Origin: an uncultured Dorea sp.
Lineage (GTDB): Bacteria > Bacillota > Clostridia > Lachnospirales > Lachnospiraceae
Assembly (NCBI GenBank): GCA_900543415.1
Contig: UQRE01000034.1
Coordinates: 1-24,994, forward strand
Length of the DNA: 24,994 nt
Reading direction: 5' to 3'
In this document: positions 14,410-22,779 of the stretch, piece by piece
How positions within the stretch are numbered: the first letter of the stretch is position 1
How the letters are laid out: every line of letters starts with the position of its first letter
Notes under the pieces: model-generated
Database searches by the model: none
What the model was told of the DNA's origin: nothing
Seen by the model: the letters and a program-made list of their open reading frames with translations, nothing else
Program-made: the position numbers and the translations under genes

Positions 14410-16290
14410 ATGGGAAAAATTATTGGTATTGACTTAGGTACAACAAACAGCTGTGTAGCAGTTATGGAAGGTGGACAGCCAACTGTTATTACAAATACAG
14501 AGGGAGCAAGAACAACCCCATCTGTTGTGGCATTTACAAAAACAGGAGAGCGTCTTGTAGGTGAACCTGCAAAACGTCAGGCAGTAACAAATGCTGAGAG
14601 AACAATTTCTTCTATTAAAAGAGAAATGGGTTCTGATTTCAGAGTAACAATCGATGACAAGAAATATTCTCCACAGGAAATTTCTGCAATGACACTTCAG
14701 AAATTAAAAGCAGACGCAGAAGGATATTTGGGAGAAAAAGTAACAGAAGCTGTTATTACAGTACCTGCTTACTTCAATGATGCTCAGCGTCAGGCAACAA
14801 AAGACGCCGGTAAAATCGCAGGTCTTGATGTAAAACGTATCATCAACGAGCCTACAGCAGCAGCTTTAGCATATGGTCTTGACAATGAGAAAGAACAGAA
14901 AATCATGGTATATGACTTAGGCGGCGGTACTTTTGATGTATCCATCATTGAAATCGGTGACGGTGTTATCGAAGTATTATCTACAGCAGGTAACAACAGA
15001 CTTGGTGGAGATGACTTTGACCAGAAGATCACAGACTACATGATCGCTGAATTTAAGAAACAGGAAGGTGTAGATTTATCTACAGATAAGATGGCTCTTC
15101 AGAGATTGAAAGAAGCTGCTGAGAAAGCGAAAAAGGAACTTTCTTCTGCAACAACATCTAACATCAACCTGCCATTTATTACAGCAACTGCTGAGGGACC
15201 AAAACATTTTGATATGAACCTTACAAGAGCAAAATTTGATGAATTAACACATGATCTTGTAATGAAGACATCTGAGCCGGTACAGAGAGCACTTTCTGAC
15301 GCGGGAATTTCAGCTTCTGAGCTTGGTCAGGTACTTCTCGTAGGTGGTTCTACACGTATTCCGGCAGTACAGGAAGAAGTAAAACGTCTGACAGGTAAAG
15401 AGCCAAGCAAATCCTTAAACCCAGATGAATGTGTAGCACTTGGTGCTTCCGTACAGGGCGGTAAACTTGCAGGAGACGCAGGCGCAGGCGACATCCTTCT
15501 TCTTGATGTAACACCTCTTTCTCTTTCTATTGAGACAATGGGCGGTGTTGCTACAAGATTAATTGAAAGAAATACAACAATCCCTACAAAGAAGAGCCAG
15601 ATCTTCTCTACAGCTGCAGATAATCAGACAGCAGTAGATATCAACGTTGTACAGGGTGAGAGACAGTTTGCAAGAGATAACAAATCTCTGGGACAGTTCC
15701 GACTGGATGGAATCGCACCAGCTCCACGTGGAATCCCACAGATTGAAGTAACTTTTGATATTGATGCAAATGGTATCGTAAATGTATCTGCAAAAGACCT
15801 TGGAACAGGAAAAGAACAGCACATTACAATTACAGCAGGTTCTAACATGTCTGATGAAGATATCGATAAGGCTGTAAAAGAAGCAGCAGCTTTCGAAGCT
15901 CAGGATAAGAAACGTAAAGAAGGCATTGACGCTAAGAACGAAGCCGATGCTATGGTTTTCCAGACAGAGAAAGCACTTGGAGAAGTTGGCGATAAGCTTG
16001 ACGGAGCAGACAAGGCAGCAGTAGAAGCAGATTGCAAAGCATTAAAAGAATTACTTGAGAAAGTAAACATGGATGATATGTCTGATGCGCAGATCGCAGA
16101 GATCAAAGCAGGAAAAGAAAAACTTACAGAGAGCGCTCAGAAATTATTTACAAAGATGTATGAGCAGGCTGGCGCAGCAGCGGGAGCAGGTGCTCAGGGC
16201 GCAGGTCCGGATATGGGAGCTGGTGCAGGTCCGGCACCGGAAGGATTCCAGGGCGATGATGTTGTAGATGGAGATTATAAGGAAGTCTAA
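14410..16290 (+). CDS. dnaK: Molecular chaperone DnaK (Hsp70)
   Basis: A 626-residue Hsp70. The phosphate-1 motif GIDLGTTNSCVAV is at residues 5-17. VYDLGGGTFDVSI and the adenosine motif LLVGGSTRIPAVQ are present. The interdomain linker (DILLLDVTPLSLSIE) leads to the substrate-binding domain, a helical lid and a Gly/Ala-rich tail (GAAAGAGAQGAGP) ending in DDVVDGDYKEV. As in other Gram-positive DnaK, the nucleotide-binding domain lacks the extra loop of E. coli DnaK, in line with the short length. AGGAGG (14396-14401) is ideally spaced. It acts with GrpE and DnaJ encoded beside it. Confidence 0.98.
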   Translation: MGKIIGIDLGTTNSCVAVMEGGQPTVITNTEGARTTPSVVAFTKTGERLVGEPAKRQAVTNAERTISSIKREMGSDFRVTIDDKKYSPQEISAMTLQKLKADAEGYLGEKVTEAVITVPAYFNDAQRQATKDAGKIAGLDVKRIINEPTAAALAYGLDNEKEQKIMVYDLGGGTFDVSIIEIGDGVIEVLSTAGNNRLGGDDFDQKITDYMIAEFKKQEGVDLSTDKMALQRLKEAAEKAKKELSSATTSNINLPFITATAEGPKHFDMNLTRAKFDELTHDLVMKTSEPVQRALSDAGISASELGQVLLVGGSTRIPAVQEEVKRLTGKEPSKSLNPDECVALGASVQGGKLAGDAGAGDILLLDVTPLSLSIETMGGVATRLIERNTTIPTKKSQIFSTAADNQTAVDINVVQGERQFARDNKSLGQFRLDGIAPAPRGIPQIEVTFDIDANGIVNVSAKDLGTGKEQHITITAGSNMSDEDIDKAVKEAAAFEAQDKKRKEGIDAKNEADAMVFQTEKALGEVGDKLDGADKAAVEADCKALKELLEKVNMDDMSDAQIAEIKAGKEKLTESAQKLFTKMYEQAGAAAGAGAQGAGPDMGAGAGPAPEGFQGDDVVDGDYKEV

Positions 16291-16309
16291 ACCCAGAACA
16301 CTTGGTAAA

Positions 16310-16395
16310 GGGATACCGTAAGGCGTCCCCGCACTTAGTACGAAGGTTGTTCTGCGGAACTTGGCGAAATGTTCAATAAGTCTGGTTCCGCAGAA
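16310..16395 (+). other. Hairpin-rich dnaK-dnaJ spacer
   Basis: The 150-nt gap holds two inverted repeats and no ORF. GGGATACC-GTAA-GGCGTCCC (16310-16329) has one mismatch and one wobble. TTCTGCGGAAC (16350-16360) pairs perfectly with GTTCCGCAGAA (16385-16395) across 24 nt. Imperfect direct repeats CAGAATTTCC (16391) and CAGAACTTCC (16411) follow. No T run is present, so these are candidates for mRNA processing or stability rather than termination. Confidence 0.55.
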
Positions 16396-16440
16396 TTTCC
16401 TATGTTTAGGCAGAACTTCCTTATGTGAGGAGAAGATTTT

Positions 16441-17634
16441 ATGGCGGAAACAAAAAGAGACTATTATGAGGTGCTTGGTGTCAGCAAAGATGCAGATGAT
16501 GCCACATTAAAGAAAGCATATAGAAAGGTTGCAAAAAAATATCATCCAGATGTAAATCCAGGTGATGCTGAGGCTGAGAAGAAATTTAAAGAGGCTTCAG
16601 AGGCTTATGCGGTTTTAAGTGATCCGGACAAACGTCGTCAGTATGACCAGTTTGGACACGCTGCATTTGAAGGAGGCGCCGGAGGTGCCGGAGGCTTTGG
16701 AGGCTTTGATTTCAGTGGTGCAGACTTCAGCGATATTTTTGGCGATATTTTTGGGGATCTTTTTGGCGGCGGCAGAAGAGGCGGACGAGCAAATCAGGGT
16801 CCAAGGCAGGGAATGAACATCCGCAAGAGTGTAAGAATTACATTTGAAGAGGCTGTATTTGGTTGTGAGAAAGAACTGGATGTGGTGTTAAAAGATCCGT
16901 GTACCACTTGTAACGGAACAGGAGCCAAACCGGGTACTTCACCGGAGGCTTGTCCAAAATGTGGTGGAAAAGGTCAGGTTGTGTATACACAGCAGTCCTT
17001 CTTTGGAACGGTTCAAAACGTACAGACATGTCCGGACTGTCACGGAAGCGGTAAGATTGTCCGTGAGAAATGTTCCGATTGTGGCGGTACTGGTTATGTT
17101 TCCAGCCGGAAGAAAATTTCCGTATCTATTCCGGCAGGCATCGACAATGGACAGAGCGTTCGTATTCGTGAAAAAGGAGAGCCGGGGGTAAATGGAGGTC
17201 CGAGAGGAGATCTTCTTGTAGAGGTTATGGTGTCCAGACACCCGATTTTCCAGCGTCAGGATATGCACATTTTCTCCACAGTGCCGATTTCTTTTGCACA
17301 GGCAGCCCTTGGAGCAGATATTAAGATTAAAACCGTAGACGGCGATGTAATATACAATGTAAAAGCGGGGACAAAGACAGATACGAAAGTACGCTTGAAA
17401 GGCAAAGGAGTACCATCTGTTCGCAATTCTCAAGTTCGCGGTGATCACTATGTAACACTGGTGATTCAGACACCGGAGAAATTAAGCCATGAAGCAAAAG
17501 AAGCGCTTCGAAAATTCGACGAATTGACAGGCAATACTTTGCATGTGGCAGATGAAAAAAACGAAACCTCCGGTAAAGGCGGTAAGAAGAAAAAAGGATT
17601 TATGGATAAAATGAAAGAAGCCTTTGATGATTAG
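16441..17634 (+). CDS. dnaJ: Chaperone protein DnaJ (Hsp40)
   Basis: A 397-residue type I J-protein that delivers clients to DnaK and triggers its ATPase. The J domain (residues 5-70) has HPD at 35-37. A Gly/Phe linker (76-120) contains repeated DIFGDIFGDLFGG. Four CxxCxGxG zinc repeats start at C154, C171, C197 and C211. The C-terminal substrate-binding domains end in a lysine-rich stretch (GKGGKKKKGFMDKMKEAF), somewhat more basic than usual. AGGAGAAG (16428-16435) supports the ATG. It is the last gene of the heat-shock operon; its stop codon lies inside the loop of the terminator. Confidence 0.97.
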   Translation: MAETKRDYYEVLGVSKDADDATLKKAYRKVAKKYHPDVNPGDAEAEKKFKEASEAYAVLSDPDKRRQYDQFGHAAFEGGAGGAGGFGGFDFSGADFSDIFGDIFGDLFGGGRRGGRANQGPRQGMNIRKSVRITFEEAVFGCEKELDVVLKDPCTTCNGTGAKPGTSPEACPKCGGKGQVVYTQQSFFGTVQNVQTCPDCHGSGKIVREKCSDCGGTGYVSSRKKISVSIPAGIDNGQSVRIREKGEPGVNGGPRGDLLVEVMVSRHPIFQRQDMHIFSTVPISFAQAALGADIKIKTVDGDVIYNVKAGTKTDTKVRLKGKGVPSVRNSQVRGDHYVTLVIQTPEKLSHEAKEALRKFDELTGNTLHVADEKNETSGKGGKKKKGFMDKMKEAFDD

Positions 17635-17653
17635 TTCATCAAAGGCTTTTTTT
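17617..17653 (+). terminator. Rho-independent terminator of the heat-shock operon
   Basis: AGCCTTTGATGA and TCATCAAAGGCT form a perfect 12-bp stem, followed by a run of T. The left arm encodes the last residues of DnaJ and the TAG stop is in the loop. In the reverse direction the T run is poorer, so termination of the convergent ABC operon would be weaker. Confidence 0.9.
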
Positions 17654-17668
17654 CTGTGATAGAAGTAT

Positions 17669-18829
17669 TTATCCTTGTCCGATCGCACGGTTTTTTCGAA
17701 AGACCATAGCAACGCAGAAGAATGCGGCTGCGAAGAGAAGCTGTATCCCATATCCCTGTAAGAGGGTTTGCATTTGGGAAGTTGTCAAAGAGGCATTATC
17801 AGCAAGTGTGTTGTTGACGATCTCATACCAGTAAACGGGAAGAAAATGAGCCACCGTTTTGATTCCTTTTCCGAGAATATCCATAGAGACGAACACGCCG
17901 CAGATAAATGACATTCCAAGGGAAATGGTATTGACAATTCCATTGATGATCTCCTCTTTTATCGGAAAGGAGCTGATTAGAAATGCAATGGAAAGTGATA
18001 CCAGCATCATAAGGAAACTGTTCAGCAGGTAGTATGGAAGATGAGGATCGTTCAAAACCTCTTTTCCATACAGAATGATTGGAAAAATAATACAGATCAG
18101 CCAGACTCCGAGCCCAATTACTATATGACCGAGAATCAACTGGAAATTGATACTTCGCGCAGGGATGCTGGAACAGAGCATTCGCTTTTTTACATCAGGA
18201 TTTCCAAATGAAATCATGATATAACTCAGTACATAACATAAGATGGAAAGAATAATAAAAGGCATATATTGGAACATAAATGCGTGATCCGGTATATCTC
18301 CACCGTGTCCCGTCTTATCGATCAAGGTTATTTTTGGAGTGGTTGAGACATATTGTTTGACAAGCTTAATGGATTCTGAGACAGAATATCCTCCGGCAGT
18401 CAAGGTGCGTATATGATTCAAGAAATCATTGATCTGTTGGTCTACATAGTATCCGGTTGTACTGTCTGGAAGTTTAGTTACCGCAAGTTTTTTGTTGCCG
18501 GATAGGCAAAATTGTTCAAAATCTTCCGGAATGGTCACAATGTAATAAATATCCCGATAAAAGAGGCGTTCCTGAAGAAGGTTTTGATCATTAGGAAGCT
18601 CTTTTACATGATGAATAGAAGCAAGGTAATCTTTAAAACCTTCCGCCAACTCTCCACCGTCCAAGTCAATGACTGCAATCGGAAGAGATTCGGATTGAAA
18701 ACCGGACGACTTAGAATCATCAAGTGTGTTTTGAAAAAAAAGACTGATTGCGAGAAAAATCAGGATGTATAGGAACATCATACCAAGATTTCTCTTTGCG
18801 ATTGTCAAAAATCCTTTAAATACTGTCAT
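17669..18829 (-). CDS. ABC-2 type transporter permease (second subunit)
   Basis: A 386-residue membrane protein of the ABC-2 permease family. One N-terminal membrane segment (about 15-35, GMMFLYILIFLAISLFF) is followed by an extracytoplasmic region of about 150 residues (VIDLDGGELAEGFKDYL is typical of YhgE/Pip- and YhaP-like permeases) and then five or six membrane segments from about residue 190. It overlaps the preceding permease gene by 14 nt, so translation is coupled and a heterodimer is likely. The substrate is unknown; related exporters act on peptides, drugs or Na+. It converges with dnaJ. Confidence 0.85.
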   Translation of the reverse strand: MTVFKGFLTIAKRNLGMMFLYILIFLAISLFFQNTLDDSKSSGFQSESLPIAVIDLDGGELAEGFKDYLASIHHVKELPNDQNLLQERLFYRDIYYIVTIPEDFEQFCLSGNKKLAVTKLPDSTTGYYVDQQINDFLNHIRTLTAGGYSVSESIKLVKQYVSTTPKITLIDKTGHGGDIPDHAFMFQYMPFIILSILCYVLSYIMISFGNPDVKKRMLCSSIPARSINFQLILGHIVIGLGVWLICIIFPIILYGKEVLNDPHLPYYLLNSFLMMLVSLSIAFLISSFPIKEEIINGIVNTISLGMSFICGVFVSMDILGKGIKTVAHFLPVYWYEIVNNTLADNASLTTSQMQTLLQGYGIQLLFAAAFFCVAMVFRKNRAIGQG

Positions 18830-19958
18830 AACGTTCCCTCCTGATTCCTAAAAATGCTGCAAGTAAAAGTATAATACTCATGAATGACAAAATAAGGATA
18901 CATCTCATAAATCGTCCCATGTCGTTGTATACGCCCATACAATAGTAGGCGTCACTTAACACAGCGGCGGGATTGATCCGGTTTAAAATTGGTAAATGTT
19001 GTTCGATCATATTTTTCATGTTACCAAACATAAGACCTGCAAGAAAGGCAGGAAACAATGTCAATAAAACACAAAATCCCATTTTCATGTTGAGAGACAT
19101 CTTTGTAAGGGAACCAAAAGCAAGACCAAGTGTTATGCCAATAGTGCTTCCCATTAGGTTGACGAGAAGAAGGGCGGGGATATTTTTCCCAAGACTGATG
19201 CCCAGAATTTTACTAATGTAAATGGTAAGTATCATAATATTGATAAAGTGGATTGCTACAAGGACAAACATATCCGTAAGGATCATTGTCAGACGGTGTG
19301 TCGGGGTAATGCTCCGCCTTGCCCCAAGAGGCGTTAAATTTGCCTGACTGTCAAAGCATGCACGGACTCCGAGGAAGGTTCCGGATAGACAGGCATAGGC
19401 AATGAGGGCAAAAAAATACTGGACATTAGGGTCAAGTGTTTCTCCGCCTAATGATGTTTCCTTTACGATTTGGCGGTAATTGTTAAGTTCATAGATTGCC
19501 GCATCCAGATTTTCGGGATGAGAGGCGGCAATATCTGTAAGCATGGCGGCGTTCTGTGTGTAGGAAGTAAGGAGTGAAGTAAGAATACTTTCCTTTAATC
19601 CATTTTTTCCTACCGTAAGGCAAGGAGTTTCGGAGGCATAGTAGATACCATTGATCTTGCCTTGCTCCAGCGCTTTTAAAGCATCTTGTTCAGAAGAACA
19701 GGGGAGAATATCCAGTGTTTTTTGATCTAAGGTATCCAAAAAGCTAAGAAATGCAGATGAATTTTGCGTTTCTTGATGTTCCGCAATGACGCAGACTTTT
19801 ATTTTATCCCACTCAAGATCTCCTGTAGAAGAAAGTCCTGCTCTTCCAAAGCTGAAATAAAAAAGTGTGGCGAGTATGAGTGGGAATGCAAGTGCCCAAA
19901 ACATGACGGAGAATTCCCGTACAATTTGTAAAAAACGATATTTTAACAAAAATAACAT
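18816..19958 (-). CDS. ABC-2 type transporter permease (first subunit)
   Basis: A 380-residue permease with the same plan as its neighbour: an N-terminal cytoplasmic stub (LLKYRFLQIVREFSVMFW), a first membrane segment (about 20-37), an outer domain of about 130 residues and a block of membrane segments from about 180 to 375. AGGAGG overlaps the stop codon of the ATPase gene and lies 8 nt before its ATG. Its end overlaps the next gene. With the ATPase (19971-20900) and the other permease it makes a complete exporter. The substrate cannot be named from sequence. Confidence 0.85.
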   Translation of the reverse strand: MLFLLKYRFLQIVREFSVMFWALAFPLILATLFYFSFGRAGLSSTGDLEWDKIKVCVIAEHQETQNSSAFLSFLDTLDQKTLDILPCSSEQDALKALEQGKINGIYYASETPCLTVGKNGLKESILTSLLTSYTQNAAMLTDIAASHPENLDAAIYELNNYRQIVKETSLGGETLDPNVQYFFALIAYACLSGTFLGVRACFDSQANLTPLGARRSITPTHRLTMILTDMFVLVAIHFINIMILTIYISKILGISLGKNIPALLLVNLMGSTIGITLGLAFGSLTKMSLNMKMGFCVLLTLFPAFLAGLMFGNMKNMIEQHLPILNRINPAAVLSDAYYCMGVYNDMGRFMRCILILSFMSIILLLAAFLGIRRERYDSI

Positions 19959-19970
19959 AGAATAAGCCTC

Positions 19971-20900
19971 CTAATCCCGTAGTTCTTTTCCGGTAATTTC
20001 AAGGAATACATCATTGAGAGTGGGAAGCTCGGAGAATACTCGTCCAAATGAGATTCCTTGTTCGGTAAGGTAATTTAAGATTCGCACCAGATTATGTTTT
20101 GCACTGCTTAGGCGAATTTTTAATACCTGGTTATCGTATTTGACATCAAAGATGTGAGGAAGGGATTTTAATCCATTTAGAAGTTCTTCATCTAGAGCGA
20201 TTGCCTCAATGGTAATCGTTTCTCCGGTTTTGAGTAACTTCTTTAATTCTTCCGTAGTTCCGCAGGCAAGTACCCGTCCGTGGTCGATGATTGCAATTTT
20301 GGAACAGATCTGTTCTACTTCTTCCATATAGTGAGAAGTATAGATGATGGTGGAGCCTTGGCGGTTTAGCTCTAGGATACCTTCCAGAATTCGATTGCGG
20401 CTCTGCGGATCAACAGCGACTGTTGGTTCGTCCAGAATAATCAGCTTTGGTTTATGTACGATACCGCATGCAATGTTCAGCCTTCGAAGGAGACCGCCGG
20501 ACAATTTCTTTGGGCGCAGTTTTCGATAGTCATGAAGTCCGGTAAATGCAATCGCTTCCTCTACCAGTTCTTTTCGTTGATGCTTATCTTTGACATATAG
20601 ACCGCAGAAGTAATCAATATTTTCCCGGACGGACATTTGTTCAAAAACAGCCACGTTTTGCATGACAACACCAATATTCTTTTTGAGTTCGTAACTGTTG
20701 GGGTGCATTTCTTCTCCGAATACGGTGATGGTTCCTTTATCATATTTAAGAAGGGACAAAATACAGCCGATGGCTGTTGTTTTGCCCGAACCATTTGGAC
20801 CGAGGAGACCGAAGATTTCTCCTTCTTTGATATCTAAGTTTAGATGGTCAAGAGCCAGCACAGAACCATAGCGCTTGACTAGATTTTCAATATGAATCAT
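19971..20900 (-). CDS. ABC transporter ATP-binding protein (NatA/DrrA-like)
   Basis: A 309-residue ATPase with Walker A GLLGPNGSGKTT (about 33-44), a Q loop (VVMQNVAVFEQMSVRENI), signature LSGGLLRR, Walker B LIILDEPT and the switch histidine in IYTSHYMEEVEQICSKIAIID. The C-terminal ~90 residues form the accessory domain typical of exporters paired with ABC-2 permeases. The signature has L where Q or M is common, and VAVDP replaces the usual VGVDP; both are mild changes that should still permit ATP hydrolysis. AAAGGA precedes the ATG. It is transcribed away from the adjacent two-component genes, which probably control it. Confidence 0.92.
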   Translation of the reverse strand: MIHIENLVKRYGSVLALDHLNLDIKEGEIFGLLGPNGSGKTTAIGCILSLLKYDKGTITVFGEEMHPNSYELKKNIGVVMQNVAVFEQMSVRENIDYFCGLYVKDKHQRKELVEEAIAFTGLHDYRKLRPKKLSGGLLRRLNIACGIVHKPKLIILDEPTVAVDPQSRNRILEGILELNRQGSTIIYTSHYMEEVEQICSKIAIIDHGRVLACGTTEELKKLLKTGETITIEAIALDEELLNGLKSLPHIFDVKYDNQVLKIRLSSAKHNLVRILNYLTEQGISFGRVFSELPTLNDVFLEITGKELRD

Positions 20901-20927
20901 GATAGTAGTTCCTTTCTTTGAAGTGCG

Positions 20928-20956
20928 ATTATACTGTTTGCTACTTGTAGTATAAA
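20928..20956 (-). promoter_or_regulatory. Predicted promoter of the ABC exporter operon
   Basis: On the minus strand TTTATA (20951-20956) and perfect TATAAT (20928-20933) are 17 nt apart. It overlaps the divergent promoter of the sensor kinase gene (20945-20973), so one bound regulator could affect both. Confidence 0.5.
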
Positions 20957-21013
20957 GAGCTTCTGTTTATAATAATAGTGTCACGTGTCATAAAGTGAAA
21001 ATGACAATTGTCA
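20945..21013 (+). promoter_or_regulatory. Promoter and candidate operator of the two-component genes
   Basis: TTGTAG (20945-20950) and perfect TATAAT (20968-20973) are 17 nt apart. Right at and after the expected start are two TGTCA motifs 7 nt apart (20979 and 20986) and a perfect 12-bp palindrome TGACAATTGTCA (21002-21013). These repeats could be binding sites of the NarL-type regulator encoded downstream. Confidence 0.5.
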
Positions 21014-21036
21014 CAATTTCTGTACGAGAGAAAAGG

Positions 21037-22137
21037 ATGAGACAGTTTATGATTGGACAGATCGTTTTAATTTTATATAGTTTCGTATCCATACTGTTGA
21101 TTCCGGCAGATACGTTGTTTGTGGTAGCGTTTCTTATGACGGTAATCTATGTCAGTTGGTGGGATTTATGTCCCGCTCAAAGAAGAACGATTTCGTGGGC
21201 ATGGCTTGTTTTGTGCATTTTGTTTCCGCCATTGACTGCCTTTTCTCCGGCGGTTCTTTACAGTATGCTGGAAGACGAAAGGTATGTACCGGCAAGTTTT
21301 TTGATTTTTTTGTGTATTTTTGTGTGGATGGGAAAAGGGAACGCTTATCTGATTCTTCAGATAGCAGGCTGTGTATTTTCCGCTGTACTTTCCTATCAGT
21401 CTCGGATATATGGAAAGCTTTTTGATAAATATCAAAAGACAAGGGATGACAGCACCGAGTGGAATATGATTTTAAAAGAAAAAAATCAGAATTTATTGAA
21501 AAACCAAGACTATGAAATTTATTCGGCAACGCTGAAAGAGAGAAATCGTATTGCAAGAGAGATTCATGATCATGTAGGACATATGTTGTCCAGAGCAATT
21601 TTGATGGTGGGAGCTATGAAGGCGGTGAACCAGCAAGAAACGTTGTCGGAGCCTCTGTCGCAGCTGGAAGAAACTTTGAATACAGCGATGACAAATGTGC
21701 GGGAAAGTGTCCATGATCTTCATGATGATTCTGTAAATATGGGAGAAGTCCTGCGGGGAATTATAGAAGAATATCATTTTTGTCCGGTGCAGTTTACTTA
21801 TGATGTGGGAAACTATGTACCGCGTGAAGTAAAATACAGCTTTATTGCGATTGTAAAAGAGGGGCTTAACAATATTGCAAAACACAGTGGCGCTAAGAAA
21901 GCAGAGATTACAGTTCGGGAGCATCCGGGGCTGTATCAGTTGGTTATCAAAGATAATGGAAGTAATCAGATTTCTAATGGGATCACGGAAGAACTGGCAA
22001 GGAATAATGTGACTGACAAAGGTATAGGAATTCGTAATATGAGGGAAAGAGCAGAAAATCTGGGAGGAAACTTCCAGATTTCATGTGAAAAAGGATTTTG
22101 TATCTATATTACAGTGCCGAAGAAAGGGGAAGGCTAG
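21037..22137 (+). CDS. NarL-family sensor histidine kinase (HisKA_3)
   Basis: A 366-residue membrane kinase. About five hydrophobic segments occupy the first 120 residues with no sizeable outer domain. After a coiled linker comes the dimerisation/phosphoacceptor helix ERNRIAREIHDHVGHMLSRA (histidine about H177) and a HATPase_c domain with IVKEGLNNIAKHSGAKKA (N box) and KGIGIRNMRERAENLGGNF (G box). This is the DesK/LiaS/NarX-like class. Starts at 21001 or 20995 would add residues but lack a ribosome binding site and lie very close to the predicted transcription start; the ATG at 21037 follows GAGAG. The signal sensed is unknown. It is directly followed by its response regulator. Confidence 0.88.
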   Translation: MRQFMIGQIVLILYSFVSILLIPADTLFVVAFLMTVIYVSWWDLCPAQRRTISWAWLVLCILFPPLTAFSPAVLYSMLEDERYVPASFLIFLCIFVWMGKGNAYLILQIAGCVFSAVLSYQSRIYGKLFDKYQKTRDDSTEWNMILKEKNQNLLKNQDYEIYSATLKERNRIAREIHDHVGHMLSRAILMVGAMKAVNQQETLSEPLSQLEETLNTAMTNVRESVHDLHDDSVNMGEVLRGIIEEYHFCPVQFTYDVGNYVPREVKYSFIAIVKEGLNNIAKHSGAKKAEITVREHPGLYQLVIKDNGSNQISNGITEELARNNVTDKGIGIRNMRERAENLGGNFQISCEKGFCIYITVPKKGEG

Positions 22138-22758
22138 ATGCGAGTTGTAATTGTAGATGACGATACATTTATAGCGGGAGCTTTAAAAACAATTTTAGAG
22201 ACAAAAGAAGAAATTACGGTTGTCGGAGTGGGAACAGACGGAAGAGAAGCGTTGGAATTATATTATGCCAACAAACCGGATGTACTCCTTATGGATATCC
22301 GTATGAAGGAAATGAGTGGTTTGGAAGCGGCAGAAGAGATTCTTGCACGGGATCCTCAAGCGAAGATCCTCCTTCTTACGACCTTCTCTGATGATGAATA
22401 TATTATAAAAGCGTTGAAATATGGCGTGAAAGGATATTTGTTAAAACAGGATTACCAAAGCATTCTTCCGGCACTTCGTGCAGTTTATTGTGGGCAGAGC
22501 GTATTTGGAACACAGATTATGGCGAAACTTCCGGAACTTCTGACGGAGAAGAAACAGTTTGACTGGCAAGGATACGATATCGGAGAGAAAGAACTTCAGA
22601 TCATTTCGCTTGTGGCAGAAGGGTTGAGCAATAAAGAGATTTCAGAAACGTTGTTTTTAAGTGAGGGAACGGTAAGAAATTACATAAGCAGTATTTTGGA
22701 TAAACTTGATTTGCGTGACCGAACACAGTTGGCAGTTTTTTATTTGAATGCAAAATAA
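22138..22758 (+). CDS. NarL/FixJ-family response regulator
   Basis: A 206-residue DNA-binding regulator. The receiver domain has acidic residues at VDDDT (6-10), the phosphoacceptor aspartate D53 in LLMDIRMKEMSG, TTF at the T/S position and K in GYLLKQD. The LuxR-type helix-turn-helix is EKELQIISLVAEGLSNKEISETLFLS and GTVRNYISSILDKL near the C-terminus. Its ATG follows the kinase stop codon with no gap, so the two are coupled. By position it likely controls the divergent ABC exporter. Confidence 0.94.
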   Translation: MRVVIVDDDTFIAGALKTILETKEEITVVGVGTDGREALELYYANKPDVLLMDIRMKEMSGLEAAEEILARDPQAKILLLTTFSDDEYIIKALKYGVKGYLLKQDYQSILPALRAVYCGQSVFGTQIMAKLPELLTEKKQFDWQGYDIGEKELQIISLVAEGLSNKEISETLFLSEGTVRNYISSILDKLDLRDRTQLAVFYLNAK

Positions 22759-22779
22759 ATATATGAAAGGAGAAAGCAT

